A DNA stretch of 64,000 nt from an uncultured Pseudomonadales bacterium (GTDB lineage Bacteria; Pseudomonadota; Gammaproteobacteria; Pseudomonadales; Azotimanducaceae): NCBI GenBank assembly GCA_958296295.1, contig OY282460.1:2356001-2420000 (forward strand), given 5' to 3'. A model generated the notes under the pieces. It did no database searches. It was given only the letters and a program-made list of their open reading frames with translations, and had not been told where the DNA came from. Every line of letters begins with the position of its first letter. The stretch's first letter is position 1. A program made the translations under genes and the position numbers. Of the stretch, positions 1 to 9,063 are shown in pieces.

Positions 1-42
1 CCCTCAGGGTTTCCGCCAACATTGTCGGTTTCTCCAGCATGT

Positions 43-272
43 TCACAAATGATGGCGCTTTTTCGCCAAAGCGCGGCACCAACACGCCATCGCCCAAACA
101 TCGAACAACCTCGTCAAGTCCAGGTCGCCGGATTCGTCGAGCAGTTGTCCTACCCGACCGGCTGCGGACGGCAAACACCCCAAAGAGGCGGCTTCCAACG
201 CCAACCACGCTCGAGGCGGTCCACGTCCTCAATCCAGCGATCGCCTAGCAGGCGCACCAAATCCGCGGCCAT
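43..272 (-). pseudogene. small unrecognised protein gene, apparently frameshifted
   Basis: On the minus strand an ORF opens with MAADLVRLLGDRWIEDVDRLE from an ATG at 272 and soon runs out of frame. The adjacent frame continues with a protein-like stretch (AWLALEAASLGCLPSAAGRV, then a leucine- and aspartate-rich segment) ending at a TGA at 43-45. Joining the frames near 210-220 gives about 76 residues with codon use like the neighbours. I do not recognise the family. It is divergent from the acyl-CoA dehydrogenase. It could be a true pseudogene or a sequencing indel, and chance cannot be excluded. Confidence 0.3.
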
Positions 273-496
273 GCGGCGGTGAGATCAAGCGTCTGGCCGC
301 ATGGTCGCTGTCCAAGCGGGGCTTGCGCATGGGGTGCAGTGTGCTCGACGGAACGCGCCTCAAGGAATGGCTTTAGGCTGACTCTGTCGTGCGTTCCGGC
401 CGAAAATGGCGCGCGCCATCAACCACCGCGGGCATGTGGACACCGCCGGCCGGTGCCGACGGTGGCCGCACGGCCGCGGATGCGGCCGACGGTCTG

Positions 497-502
497 TAGA
501 AT
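497..502 (+). promoter_or_regulatory. possible -10 element (TAGAAT) just before the acyl-CoA dehydrogenase start
   Basis: TAGAAT lies 7 bases before the GTG at 510, so transcription from it would give an almost leaderless mRNA. No convincing -35 is visible. This supports the GTG at 510 over the far-upstream in-frame ATG. Confidence 0.3.
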
Positions 503-509
503 CATTGGC

Positions 510-2132
510 GTGGAACAAGCTCACCAAGCCATTGACGCCGCCGCGTCCCTGTTCGAGCACGCTCGGGGCCATCTGGCGGGCCGCGATGTCGACGGGGCGC
601 AGATGGAGGTGTTCGAGCTGGCGTTCGGCTGGGCCGAGCTCGAAGCGGCCCGCGCCACGCTGGACGCCGGCAGTGGCGGGCCGGCGGCGGACGCCGCCTA
701 CGCCGGGGCGGTGACGGCCCATTGCTGCGCGCGCGCCGTGGCGACGTTGCGCGCCCGCCTGCGCGCGCGGCCGAGCGCCTTCGGCGTGGCGGACCGGCAC
801 ATCGATGGTGAAAGCGCCCGGTTCGTGGACGCAACGCTTGCGCCGCCCCGCGTCGCCGAGCTGGGCGAGATGGTGCGAAGACGCCAGGGCAGGGCGCCCG
901 AGGACGCGTTGACCGCCGACCACGCGCTGATGCGCGAGACCTTTCGCCGCTTTGCCGAGGAGCGCGTCGCGCCCTTGGCGGCGGACACGCACCGCCGCGA
1001 CGCGATCGTGCCGGAAAGCATCTTGCGCGGCATGCGCGAACTCGGCTGTTTCGGCCTCTCGGTGCCGGCGCGCTACGGCGGGTTGAAACCGGACGACCAC
1101 GAGGACAGCCTCGGCATGGTGATCGTCACGGAAGAGCTCTCGCGTGGCTCGCTCGGTGCCGCCGGAAGCTTGATCACAAGGCCCGAGATCATGGCGCGAG
1201 CGCTCATCGATGGCGGCACGGAAGATCAGAAGACGCGCTGGTTGCCGGGCGTCGCGGCGGGGGACCCGCTGGTCGCGGTTGCGGTCACCGAACCGGCAAC
1301 GGGTTCGGACGTGGCCGCGGTCGCGCTTCGCGCCACGCCGGCGACGCGGCAGGGCGAACCCGGTTGGGTGCTGAACGGCGCCAAGACGTGGTGTACGTTG
1401 GCCGGCAAAGCCGGTTTGATGCTTGTGCTTGCGCGCTCGGACTTGGACGCCCGCCCGCGGCACCGCGGCCTGTCGCTTTTCGTGGTCGAGAAGGCCGGCA
1501 CGGACGCGCGCGAGTTCACGCACCGGGGGCCGCGCGGCGGCGTGCTGACCGGCCGCGCCATACCCACGATCGGCTACCGCGGCATGCACTCCTTCGATCT
1601 GTTCTTCGACGACTACTTTCTGCCGCGAAGCGCTTTGGTCGGCGGCGAAGCGGGGCGGGGCCGAGGCTTCTACCACACCATGCGCGGCTTCGCGGCCGGC
1701 CGGTTGCAAACCGCCGCTCGGGCCTGCGGGTTGATGCGCGCCGCTTTCGAGCAGGCGCTCGCCTACGCGGAGCACCGGGTGGTGTTCGAGCGCCCGGTGG
1801 CCAGCTATCCGCTGACGTTGCAAAAACTCGCCGACATGGCCGCCACCATCCACGCCTGTCAGCGCTTCACCTACGCCGCCGCGGCCGAGATGGATCGCGG
1901 CGACGGCCAACTCCAGGCCAGCCTGGTGAAGTTGCTCTCTTGTCGCGCCGCGGAGTGGCTCACGCGCGAAGCGATGCAGATCCACGGCGGCATGGGTTAC
2001 GCGGAAGAGACCGACGTGAGCCGCTACTTCTTGGACGCCCGCGTGCTGTCGATCTTCGAAGGCGCGGAGGAGACGCTGGCTCTCAAAGTGGTCGGCAAGG
2101 CGCTGCTGGAGACGGCAACGCCGGCGTCTTGA
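510..2132 (+). CDS. acyl-CoA dehydrogenase family flavoprotein
   Basis: FAD-dependent alpha,beta-dehydrogenation of an acyl-CoA, passing electrons to ETF. This window also encodes ETF and ETF-QO. The predicted 540-residue protein has about 110 extra N-terminal residues (alpha-helical, alanine-rich) before the usual core. The core shows the N-terminal helical domain (LMRETFRRFAEERVAPLA), the mid-domain flavin motif (VAVTEPATGSDVAAV) and the C-terminal helical domain with MQIHGGMGYAEETDVSRYF and SIFEGAEE, where the catalytic glutamate normally sits. The open frame extends up to 279, but the region before 510 is arginine-rich and not protein-like, so I chose the GTG at 510. Substrate is unknown, and the gene stands alone. 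Confidence 0.85.
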   Translation: MEQAHQAIDAAASLFEHARGHLAGRDVDGAQMEVFELAFGWAELEAARATLDAGSGGPAADAAYAGAVTAHCCARAVATLRARLRARPSAFGVADRHIDGESARFVDATLAPPRVAELGEMVRRRQGRAPEDALTADHALMRETFRRFAEERVAPLAADTHRRDAIVPESILRGMRELGCFGLSVPARYGGLKPDDHEDSLGMVIVTEELSRGSLGAAGSLITRPEIMARALIDGGTEDQKTRWLPGVAAGDPLVAVAVTEPATGSDVAAVALRATPATRQGEPGWVLNGAKTWCTLAGKAGLMLVLARSDLDARPRHRGLSLFVVEKAGTDAREFTHRGPRGGVLTGRAIPTIGYRGMHSFDLFFDDYFLPRSALVGGEAGRGRGFYHTMRGFAAGRLQTAARACGLMRAAFEQALAYAEHRVVFERPVASYPLTLQKLADMAATIHACQRFTYAAAAEMDRGDGQLQASLVKLLSCRAAEWLTREAMQIHGGMGYAEETDVSRYFLDARVLSIFEGAEETLALKVVGKALLETATPAS

Positions 2133-2223
2133 GCGTCTGGCAAGCGGCTAGACGGATGGCCGAGCGCGCCGCCGCGCCTCGTTTGCGGGGTTCGGCGAGG
2201 TTCGGGCGGGCCGGAGGTGGCAC

Positions 2224-2994
2224 TTAGCCTGCCGTTCGCCGCAACGCGCGGAACTTCGCCGGCTCCCATTCGCGCAAGGCCATCAGCAGGCACCTGCCGC
2301 TGGCGCGGGCCTCGTGGTCGGGACGCAGCTCGTCTTGGCGCGTCAAATCGTCGAACGTCTCGGCAAGCTCCGCCATCTTGGCGCGCAACAGGGCGGCGGA
2401 TTCCGCCGTCAACATGCCCCAGACGAAACGATGCAGGTCACGTTCCGGGGCAAACGTGCCGGAGACGAACTCGGCCTGCACATGGTTGACGAAGTAGTGG
2501 TGGATGGGGCCGCCGGGCAACCAGGTGAAGTTCTTTGCCACCCGCAGCTTTATGCGGTTCTCCGGCAGCAGCTCGATGAGCCCCATGCGGTCGAGGCGAA
2601 CGAGGAGCCCCGTGAGACGCGCCCGCGTCATCCGGTAGCGCTGCAAGATGCGCTCGAAGCGCCAATGGCTCAAGGCGCAGATGGCCACCAGCAGCAACTC
2701 CGGATCCGCCACCAGATCCCGCTCCTGCGCCGCGGCCAAGGACGTGACGCGCAAGCGCTCGGATTCGGCTTCGCGCACCAGCTCCAGCAAGTCGACGTCC
2801 GCCAGTTCGCAAACCGCCTCCAAGCGCCGCAGGGTGAAATCCGAATCCGCGGCGGGCGAGAAGAGCCGCTTGACGCTGCTCAAGGAGAGGCCCAGATGAC
2901 GCGCCACCTGCTCGTAGGAAACGCCACGCGCCTTCAGCACCCGTTTGAGGGCGCGAAGCACGCGTCGCGATTGGCTCCGGTTCGCTTGCGCCAT
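2224..2994 (-). CDS. helix-turn-helix (XRE-like) transcriptional regulator
   Basis: A 256-residue predicted cytoplasmic DNA-binding protein. Residues 10-60 form an HTH of the Cro/C1 type (ALKRVLKARGVSYEQVARHL, followed by LSLSSVKRLF). The remaining 190 residues are helical with a conserved-looking core (HWRFERILQRYRMT and NFTWLPGGPIHHYF) and no enzymatic motif. Proteins with an N-terminal XRE domain and this type of C-terminal half are usually annotated only as helix-turn-helix regulators. It is convergent with the acyl-CoA dehydrogenase and upstream of an insertion sequence, so its target cannot be inferred from context. Start ATG at 2994 is preceded by a weak ribosome-binding site. Confidence 0.75.
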   Translation of the reverse strand: MAQANRSQSRRVLRALKRVLKARGVSYEQVARHLGLSLSSVKRLFSPAADSDFTLRRLEAVCELADVDLLELVREAESERLRVTSLAAAQERDLVADPELLLVAICALSHWRFERILQRYRMTRARLTGLLVRLDRMGLIELLPENRIKLRVAKNFTWLPGGPIHHYFVNHVQAEFVSGTFAPERDLHRFVWGMLTAESAALLRAKMAELAETFDDLTRQDELRPDHEARASGRCLLMALREWEPAKFRALRRTAG

Positions 2995-3116
2995 GGCGGG
3001 TCACCGCAAGATCACATTGTGGCGGCAACCGCGCCAGCACCGCCACACGGGGCTTTGCGCCGGTCATTGCCACGTTGGTCTTGCACAATAGCACTTCTTG
3101 GTGCCGCCCGCTTGCA

Positions 3117-3131
3117 CTTTGGCGAAGACGG
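3117..3131. repeat. left target-site duplication of the IS at 3132-4756
   Basis: CTTTGGCGAAGACGG directly precedes the left inverted repeat and is repeated exactly at 4757-4771 after the right inverted repeat. A 15-bp duplication is unusually long for an IS. Confidence 0.9.
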
Positions 3132-3246
3132 TGTCAGCGCAAAACCCTAATGTCCCCTTCGTGCAAAGTAGAGATGTCCCCTTTGGAACTTAGAGTGTCG
3201 CCTTTTCGCGGTTGCGTGGAGGTGGGATTTGGGGCTGGAAGGGACG

Positions 3247-4527
3247 ATGACGGTGAAGGAAGCGGATCGGGCGGCGTTGATCGCGGCGGTGGTGGAAAAG
3301 CGCGTGAAGCAGCGCGAGGCGGCGGATCGTCTGGGGCTGAGCGTGAGGCAGGTGAAGCGTCTGGCGAGACGGTGCCGGGAACAAGGGGCGGCCGGGATGG
3401 CGTCGGCGCGCCGCGGCGCGCCATCGAACCGGGCGTTCGGTGCGGAGGTTCGGCTGGAGGCGGTGCGCCTGGTCCGGGAGCGCTACCCGGACTTCGGGCC
3501 GACGTTCGCGGCGGAGAAGCTGTTGGAGGAGCACGGATTGGCGCTGTCGCGGGAGACGCTGAGGAAGTGGATGACGGAGGACGGGCTGTGGCGTCCGAAG
3601 CGGCGCCGGGAGGCGCGCGTCCACCAGCGCCGGCCGCGCCGGGCGCGGCTCGGGGAGTTGGTGCAGGTGGACGGTTCGCCGCACGACTGGTTCGAGGGAC
3701 GCGCGCCGCGCTGCGCGCTGATCGTGTTCATCGACGACGCGACGAGCCGGCTGCTGGCGCTGCGGTTCTGCCGGTCGGAGACGACGGAGGCGTACATGGA
3801 GACGCTGCGGGGGCATCTCGCCGCGCACGGCCGGCCGGTGGCGCTGTACTCGGACCGGTACAGCGTGTTCCGGGTGAACCGGAAGGACAGCGAAGAGGTG
3901 CCGACGCAGTTCACGCGCGCGCTGCTGACGCTGGGCATCGAGCCCATCCACGCCGGCACGCCGCAGGCGAAAGGACGGGTGGAGCGCGCCAACCTGACGC
4001 TGCAGGACCGGCTGGTGAAGGAGATGCGGCTGCGGGGCATCGGCGGCATGGAGGCGGCGAACGCGTACCTGCCGGAGTTCATGGCGGACCACAACCGGCG
4101 CTTCGCGGTGGCGCCGCGGGAGGCGGAGGACGCGCACCGTCCGGTCTTGCACGACGCGGAGGAGCTGGACCTGATCCTGTGCGAGCAGGCGACGCGGAAG
4201 CTGTCGAAGAATCTGACGTTCAAGTTCGAACGGCGGGAGTACCAGCTGGTCGGCGAGGGCAAGGGCCGCCGGCTTCGCGGCGCGGCGGTGACGGTGTGCA
4301 AGGGCTTCGACGGCGCGGCGTCGGTGCTCCTCAAGGGGCGCAAGCTGGCGTTCCGGGTGCTGGCGGAGGGCGAGGCGGCGGTTCCGGTCGCCGACGAGAA
4401 GGACGTGCGGGAGCGGGTGGACGCGGCGAAGGCGGAACAGGCGGCGAGGCCGGACTGGAAGCCGGCGCCGGACCATCCGTGGCGCCGGCCGTTCAAGCCC
4501 GCCGCGGCGGAGCGCGCCGCGGCATGA
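3247..4527 (+). CDS. DDE transposase, IS1202/ISNCY family
   Basis: Catalyses transposition of the surrounding element. The 426-residue product begins with an HTH (about residues 5-45, KRVKQREAADRLGLSVRQVK) and a second helical DNA-binding segment. An RNase H-like catalytic core of the integrase type follows: first Asp in LVQVDGSPHDWFEG, second Asp in LYSDRYSVF, and Glu in TPQAKGRVERANLTLQDRL. The frame is intact from ATG 3247, preceded by GGAAGGG; a TTG 18 bases upstream is a weaker alternative. With intact ends and an intact frame the element may still be mobile. Confidence 0.92.
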   Translation: MTVKEADRAALIAAVVEKRVKQREAADRLGLSVRQVKRLARRCREQGAAGMASARRGAPSNRAFGAEVRLEAVRLVRERYPDFGPTFAAEKLLEEHGLALSRETLRKWMTEDGLWRPKRRREARVHQRRPRRARLGELVQVDGSPHDWFEGRAPRCALIVFIDDATSRLLALRFCRSETTEAYMETLRGHLAAHGRPVALYSDRYSVFRVNRKDSEEVPTQFTRALLTLGIEPIHAGTPQAKGRVERANLTLQDRLVKEMRLRGIGGMEAANAYLPEFMADHNRRFAVAPREAEDAHRPVLHDAEELDLILCEQATRKLSKNLTFKFERREYQLVGEGKGRRLRGAAVTVCKGFDGAASVLLKGRKLAFRVLAEGEAAVPVADEKDVRERVDAAKAEQAARPDWKPAPDHPWRRPFKPAAAERAAA

Positions 4528-4568
4528 GGTCGCGCCGGGTCGGGATGGCGCGTCCGGACCGGCGCCGC

Positions 4569-4640
4569 GTTTTCCACCGTCTTTCCACCGCCGCTTTTGC
4601 GATGAAGGGGGATCGCGCCCGTGGAAAGACGGTGGAAAAC
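4569..4640. repeat. 20-bp perfect inverted repeat inside the IS (long hairpin)
   Basis: GTTTTCCACCGTCTTTCCAC at 4569-4588 is the exact reverse complement of 4621-4640, with a 32-base loop. It lies after the transposase stop and before the right terminal repeat. It may be a bidirectional transcription barrier protecting the IS or a protein-binding site. It has no T-tract. Confidence 0.75.
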
Positions 4641-4756
4641 GCTACTCGGCTCGCCCGGGCGAGGCCGCCTCGTTGCCGCCGGCAGGATCCCGGGCCTTCG
4701 GCAAAGGGGACATTTCTACTTTGCACAAAAGGGGACATTTCTACTTTGCGTTGACA

Positions 4757-4771
4757 CTTTGGCGAAGACGG
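4757..4771. repeat. right target-site duplication of the IS at 3132-4756
   Basis: CTTTGGCGAAGACGG immediately follows the right inverted repeat and is identical to 3117-3131. Confidence 0.9.
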
Positions 4772-4875
4772 TTGCAAGCGTCGCCAGTCTGGCGTCCACT
4801 GCACCTGTGTCGAAGTCCGTCGGTGGCCGCATGTGCTCACGGGGGGCTTCGCTCCGAACACCACGAGGAGCTGCC

Positions 4876-7800
4876 ATGCGAACCCCACGATTCCTCATCT
4901 TCGCCGCCGTTCTGGGCGCGCCGTTCGCCTTGGCGCAGCGCTCCGATGTCGTCGTGCCGCCGGAGCTCTCCAACTGGCAGGGCTGGGTGCTGCACGACAA
5001 GGAATACCGTCGCTGCCCGTTTCTGCACGACAGCCCGGCGGCCAAGCCGGAGCATTTCGTTTGCTTGTGGCCGGGCGCGTTGCAAATCCGCGTCGACGCC
5101 CAAGGCGGCAGGTTCGAGCAGACCTGGCAGGTGCGAGGCGGAGCCCAGTGGGTGCCGCTGCCGGGTTCCGGCGACACATGGCCGCGCGCCGTCACGGTGG
5201 ATGGCCGGGCCGCGTCCGTGGTGCTGCGGGAAGACGCTCCGAGCGTCCACTTGCGAGCCGGGACGCGCCGCGTCGCCGGCGAGTTCGGGTGGCAAGAACG
5301 GCCGGCCACTCTGCGCGTACCCGTCGGCAGCGGGTTGGTGGCATTGGCCGTGGACGGCGAGCGGGTGACGTTGCCGCGGCTCGAGGCGAACAGTCTGTGG
5401 CTTGGCAGGGGCGAACAGGGCGAAGCCGCGCAAGACGGCTTGCAGAGCCGCGTCTACCGGCGTGTTCAAGACGACGTGCCGACAATGCTGGAGACCGTGC
5501 TGCGGCTGGATGTCTCCGGCAGCGTCCGCGAGGAGAGCATCGGTCCGATGTTGCCGGACGGTTTCATCCCGCTTGCGCTCGCGAGCGATTTGCCGGCGCG
5601 GCTGGCGGAAGGCGGCCACTTGCGCGTGCAGTTGCGGCCCGGGCGGTGGGAGATCCGCATCGACGCTCGAGCCGCGGACGTGCTCGCCGCCATTGCCTCG
5701 ACCGCGCCTTTGAGCAACCTGCCCGATGAGGAGATCTGGAGTTTCGAGGCGAATCCGGGGCTGCGCGCGACGGGCGCCGAAGCGGCGCGCCCGGTGGCCC
5801 CGCAAGTCGTCGGCTCGCCTTGGCCGGACCTGCCGACATTTCACATGCGTCCGGGAGAGACGCTTGCCATCGTCGAGAAGCGGCGTGGCCAAGGGGAGAC
5901 GGACAACGCCCTAACGGTGGCCCGCCAGCTGTGGCTGGATTTCGACGGCGCCGGCTTCACCTTCGTGGACGACGTGACGGGCGAGATGCGAACCGGCTTC
6001 CGGCTGGGCATGACGCCGCCCTATTCGCTGCAAGCCGCCGCCGATCAGGGCGAGAGCCTGTTGGTCACCGGCGATGGCGAGGAGCGGGGCGTGGAAGTGA
6101 CCGGGCCGCAACTGACCTTGGAGGCCCTGGGACGCATCGAGACGCGAGGCGGCACCCCGGTGGTCGGCTGGGGCACATCCATCGACGACATGACGGCGAC
6201 TCTGAACCTGCCGCCGGGCCGGAAATTGCTGACCGCGCTCGGCGTGGACAACGCGCCCCGCAGTTGGACGGGGCGTTGGCGGCTGCTCGACTTCTTCGTG
6301 CTGCTCATCGTGACAGGGGCGATGGCGCGGCTGTTCGGACGTGCCGCCGCCGCGGTGGCGCTGGTCGCGTTGGGGCTCTCGTTCCACGAGCCGGGCGCCC
6401 CGGTGTGGACTTGGCTGAACCTCCTTGCCGCCACGGCGCTGGTGCGCGTTGCCCCAGACGGGTGGCTGGCGAAAACGGCCCGCAGCTACCGGGTGGTTTC
6501 TCTCGCCATGCTGTTGCTGTTTCTCGTGCCGTTCGTCTTGGGACAGATCCGCATCGCGATCTATCCGCAACTGGAATCCGAAGCGCAACGACACGGCCAT
6601 ACGATCGGCCTGTTCGAAGTGCTGGCGGGGGCGGGAGGTTTCCGCCCCCTGCATTCGGGGCTCCCAGCCACCCTCGAGGTTGTGCGGGAGCGGATTGCGG
6701 AACCCGTCCAGCAAGGCTACTTCCGTGTGGCACCGGCCGACCCTGGCGCCAAGTACATGGACGACGCGCTGGTGCAGACCGGCCCCGGCAAGCCCGACTG
6801 GGAATGGACGCCTTACGACCTCGTTTGGAGCGGCCCCGTGGACGCGACGCGCACCATGCGCTTGGTGGTTCTGCCGCCTTGGCTGGTGAGCGCTTTGCGT
6901 TTCCTCGCCGTGCTGGCGCTCGGCGTCTTCGCGGCGCGGTTCGCGTTCGAGGCGCTGGGACGGCCGTGGCGCTGGCCAACCTTGCCCAAGCGGGCGGCGA
7001 CGGTGGTTGCCGCCGGGCTGTGCGTGGCCTTGGTCGGCCAGTCGGCGCTCGCCAATACGCCGGCGCCGCAACTGCTCGAGGAATTGGAACGCCGCTTGTT
7101 GGCGCCGCCCGAGTGCGCGCCGGCGTGCGCCGAAATCGTTCGCGCGGAGGTGACCGCCGGCGCGGACGCGGTGTCCATTGAACTGGAAATCCACGCCTTG
7201 GCCGACGTGGCGGTGCCGGTGCCTGGCGTGGCCGACGGCTGGCGGCCGCAACGGATCGAACTTGGCGGCGAACCCCGGCCGGCGCTCTGGGACGACGACG
7301 GGGCGTTGCGCACGCTGGTGGCCGCCGGCCGCCACACTTTGACGCTGGAAGGCGCGCTGCCGGCGGCGGACTCGGTGGAAATCCGGTTTTCCAAACCACC
7401 GAGGGTCGCGCAGGCGCAATCCGATCACTGGCTCGTTGGCGGCATCGAGGACGGCGTGCTGGTTGCGGACGCGTTGACACTCACCCGCCTGCGCGCCAAC
7501 GCGACGGGCGCGGCAACGCCCACCGCGGCGACGCCGGATTGGGAACCCACGCGGTTCCCGATTTTCGCGCACGTGGATCGCACGGTGCTCTTCAACCGCG
7601 AGTGGCGCGTGAGAACGGTCGTGCGCCGGCTCGCGCCGCGCCTGGGCGCGATCAATATCGAGGTGCCCCTCGTCGACGGCGAGTCCGTCGTGACTGCCGA
7701 ACGCACGGTGGCGAACGGCCGTGTGGATGTGGCGCTGAGCCCGCACCAGGATGTCTTCCTTTGGGATTCGACCTTGCCCCAAAGAGGGACCTTCACGCTG

Positions 7801-8967
7801 GTGGCGCCGGCGGACTCGCCCTGGCGCGAGGTGTGGGCCTTCCGAGTGGACCCGATGTGGCGGATCGAGTTCGCCGGCGTGCCGCAAAGCCAACCGGGCG
7901 AGAGGCGTTCCGGCCGGCACCCGATCTTCCATCCCCGCCCGGGCGAGACGCTCACGGTGACGATCCAGCGCCCGGGCGCCGCCCCGGGGGGCACTTTGGC
8001 GTTTGACGAGGTGCGGCTTCAGACCGACGTGGGCGTCCACTCCCGCAAGTCCACGCTGCGCACCGCGTACCGCAGCACCCGCGGCGGCAGCGAGACGCTG
8101 GGATTGCCGCAAGGCGCCGCCTTGGAGTTCGTCACCATCGACGACCAGCGTGAACCGTTGGCGTTGACGAACGGCGAGTTGAACTTGCCCGTTCTGCCCG
8201 GCGAGCACACCGTGACGGTGGCTTGGAACGAAAGCGCGAGCGCCGGCGTGCGCGCGCGAACCCCGGAGGTGACCCTACCCGGGCCGGCCGCCAACCTGCG
8301 CACGGGCGTCCTGATGCCTTCCAGCCGCTGGGTGCTGTACGCCACCGGGCCGACGTTGGGGCCGGCCGTACTCTACTGGGCGGAACTGATCGCGCTTGTC
8401 GTCGCGGCCCTCGTGCTCGGCCGTCTCACGTCGACGCCGCTGAACACCGGCCACTGGCTGTTGCTCGGCCTCGGTTTCAGCACCTTCTCCTGGCTCGCCT
8501 TCGCGGTGGTCGCCGCTTGGCTCATCGCCCACGGCGTTTGGCAGAAGGAACTTGGCCGCCGGTGGCACAACGCCCGCCAGATCGCCCTCGGTGTGCTCAC
8601 GCTGGCCGCCTTCGCGGCCATTCTCACCGGCATTCCGAACGGCTTGTTGGGCACGCCGGACATGACCATCACCGGCTACCAGTCCGCGGGCCACATGCTG
8701 ACGTGGTTCGGCGACCAGACGAGCGGCGATGTGCCGGTCGGCACGGTCTGGTCGGTGCCGCTTTGGATATACAAGACCCTGATACTGGCGTGGTCGTTGT
8801 GGCTGAGCTTCGCCCTGCTGCGCTGGCTGCCGTGGATCTGGAAGCGTTTCTCCGAACGCGGACTGTGGCTGCCGCCGGATCCGGGGCGCAAGAAACCCAA
8901 GAGCAAGCCGTCCGGCGAGAGGAAGGACGATGCCTGGTCGGCGGGCACGGCGAGCGAAACGCCGTAG
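4876..8967 (+). CDS. very large exported membrane protein of unknown function
   Basis: The 1,363-residue product starts at ATG 4876 behind a GAGGAG ribosome-binding site and opens with a signal peptide (RTPRFLIFAAVLGAPFALAQ). About 450 residues of beta-rich periplasmic sequence follow. Next comes a cluster of membrane helices (from LLDFFVLLIVTGAMARLFG through LLLFLVPFVLGQI and FLAVLALGVFAARFAF). A second, signal-peptide-like helix (VVAAGLCVALVGQSALANT) then leads into another large soluble part. The protein ends with four or five more helices (from YWAELIALVVAALVLG to LWLSFALLRWLPWIW) and a charged tail. No catalytic motif is recognised. The arrangement looks like two exported beta-rich modules in one chain. 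The IS directly upstream may have altered its promoter. Confidence 0.8.
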   Translation: MRTPRFLIFAAVLGAPFALAQRSDVVVPPELSNWQGWVLHDKEYRRCPFLHDSPAAKPEHFVCLWPGALQIRVDAQGGRFEQTWQVRGGAQWVPLPGSGDTWPRAVTVDGRAASVVLREDAPSVHLRAGTRRVAGEFGWQERPATLRVPVGSGLVALAVDGERVTLPRLEANSLWLGRGEQGEAAQDGLQSRVYRRVQDDVPTMLETVLRLDVSGSVREESIGPMLPDGFIPLALASDLPARLAEGGHLRVQLRPGRWEIRIDARAADVLAAIASTAPLSNLPDEEIWSFEANPGLRATGAEAARPVAPQVVGSPWPDLPTFHMRPGETLAIVEKRRGQGETDNALTVARQLWLDFDGAGFTFVDDVTGEMRTGFRLGMTPPYSLQAAADQGESLLVTGDGEERGVEVTGPQLTLEALGRIETRGGTPVVGWGTSIDDMTATLNLPPGRKLLTALGVDNAPRSWTGRWRLLDFFVLLIVTGAMARLFGRAAAAVALVALGLSFHEPGAPVWTWLNLLAATALVRVAPDGWLAKTARSYRVVSLAMLLLFLVPFVLGQIRIAIYPQLESEAQRHGHTIGLFEVLAGAGGFRPLHSGLPATLEVVRERIAEPVQQGYFRVAPADPGAKYMDDALVQTGPGKPDWEWTPYDLVWSGPVDATRTMRLVVLPPWLVSALRFLAVLALGVFAARFAFEALGRPWRWPTLPKRAATVVAAGLCVALVGQSALANTPAPQLLEELERRLLAPPECAPACAEIVRAEVTAGADAVSIELEIHALADVAVPVPGVADGWRPQRIELGGEPRPALWDDDGALRTLVAAGRHTLTLEGALPAADSVEIRFSKPPRVAQAQSDHWLVGGIEDGVLVADALTLTRLRANATGAATPTAATPDWEPTRFPIFAHVDRTVLFNREWRVRTVVRRLAPRLGAINIEVPLVDGESVVTAERTVANGRVDVALSPHQDVFLWDSTLPQRGTFTLVAPADSPWREVWAFRVDPMWRIEFAGVPQSQPGERRSGRHPIFHPRPGETLTVTIQRPGAAPGGTLAFDEVRLQTDVGVHSRKSTLRTAYRSTRGGSETLGLPQGAALEFVTIDDQREPLALTNGELNLPVLPGEHTVTVAWNESASAGVRARTPEVTLPGPAANLRTGVLMPSSRWVLYATGPTLGPAVLYWAELIALVVAALVLGRLTSTPLNTGHWLLLGLGFSTFSWLAFAVVAAWLIAHGVWQKELGRRWHNARQIALGVLTLAAFAAILTGIPNGLLGTPDMTITGYQSAGHMLTWFGDQTSGDVPVGTVWSVPLWIYKTLILAWSLWLSFALLRWLPWIWKRFSERGLWLPPDPGRKKPKSKPSGERKDDAWSAGTASETP

Positions 8968-9063
8968 AAGCCGCGCCCAAGTCGCGCGATCCGCGTCAAG
9001 AATCGGGCCACCACCCGGCCCGCGCGGATCGCGTCCGGACCCGAGCGCAACGGTTTCCCGCCG

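Larger units (their letters stand above)
3132..4756 (+). mobile_element. complete insertion sequence, IS1202/ISNCY-like, 1,625 bp
   Basis: The ends are inverted repeats beginning TGTCARCGCAAA and containing, at each end, two copies of a box related to GCAAAGTAGAAATGTCCCC. The right-end copies are better preserved. Exact 15-bp direct repeats flank it. One intact DDE transposase gene fills most of the element. Downstream of it is a 20-bp perfect inverted repeat (4569-4588 and 4621-4640). Long target duplications are known for the IS1202-type group, which fits. It sits between the HTH regulator and the large membrane-protein gene and interrupts no recognisable gene. Confidence 0.9.

Noticed and set aside
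360..1985. Long open frame antisense to the acyl-CoA dehydrogenase
   Set aside because: High G+C keeps antisense frames open; the translation is arginine/histidine-rich without family resemblance.
5911..8208. 765-residue minus-strand frame opposite the large membrane protein
   Set aside because: Low-complexity RGH-rich translation; the plus strand has a signal peptide, ribosome-binding site and membrane helices.
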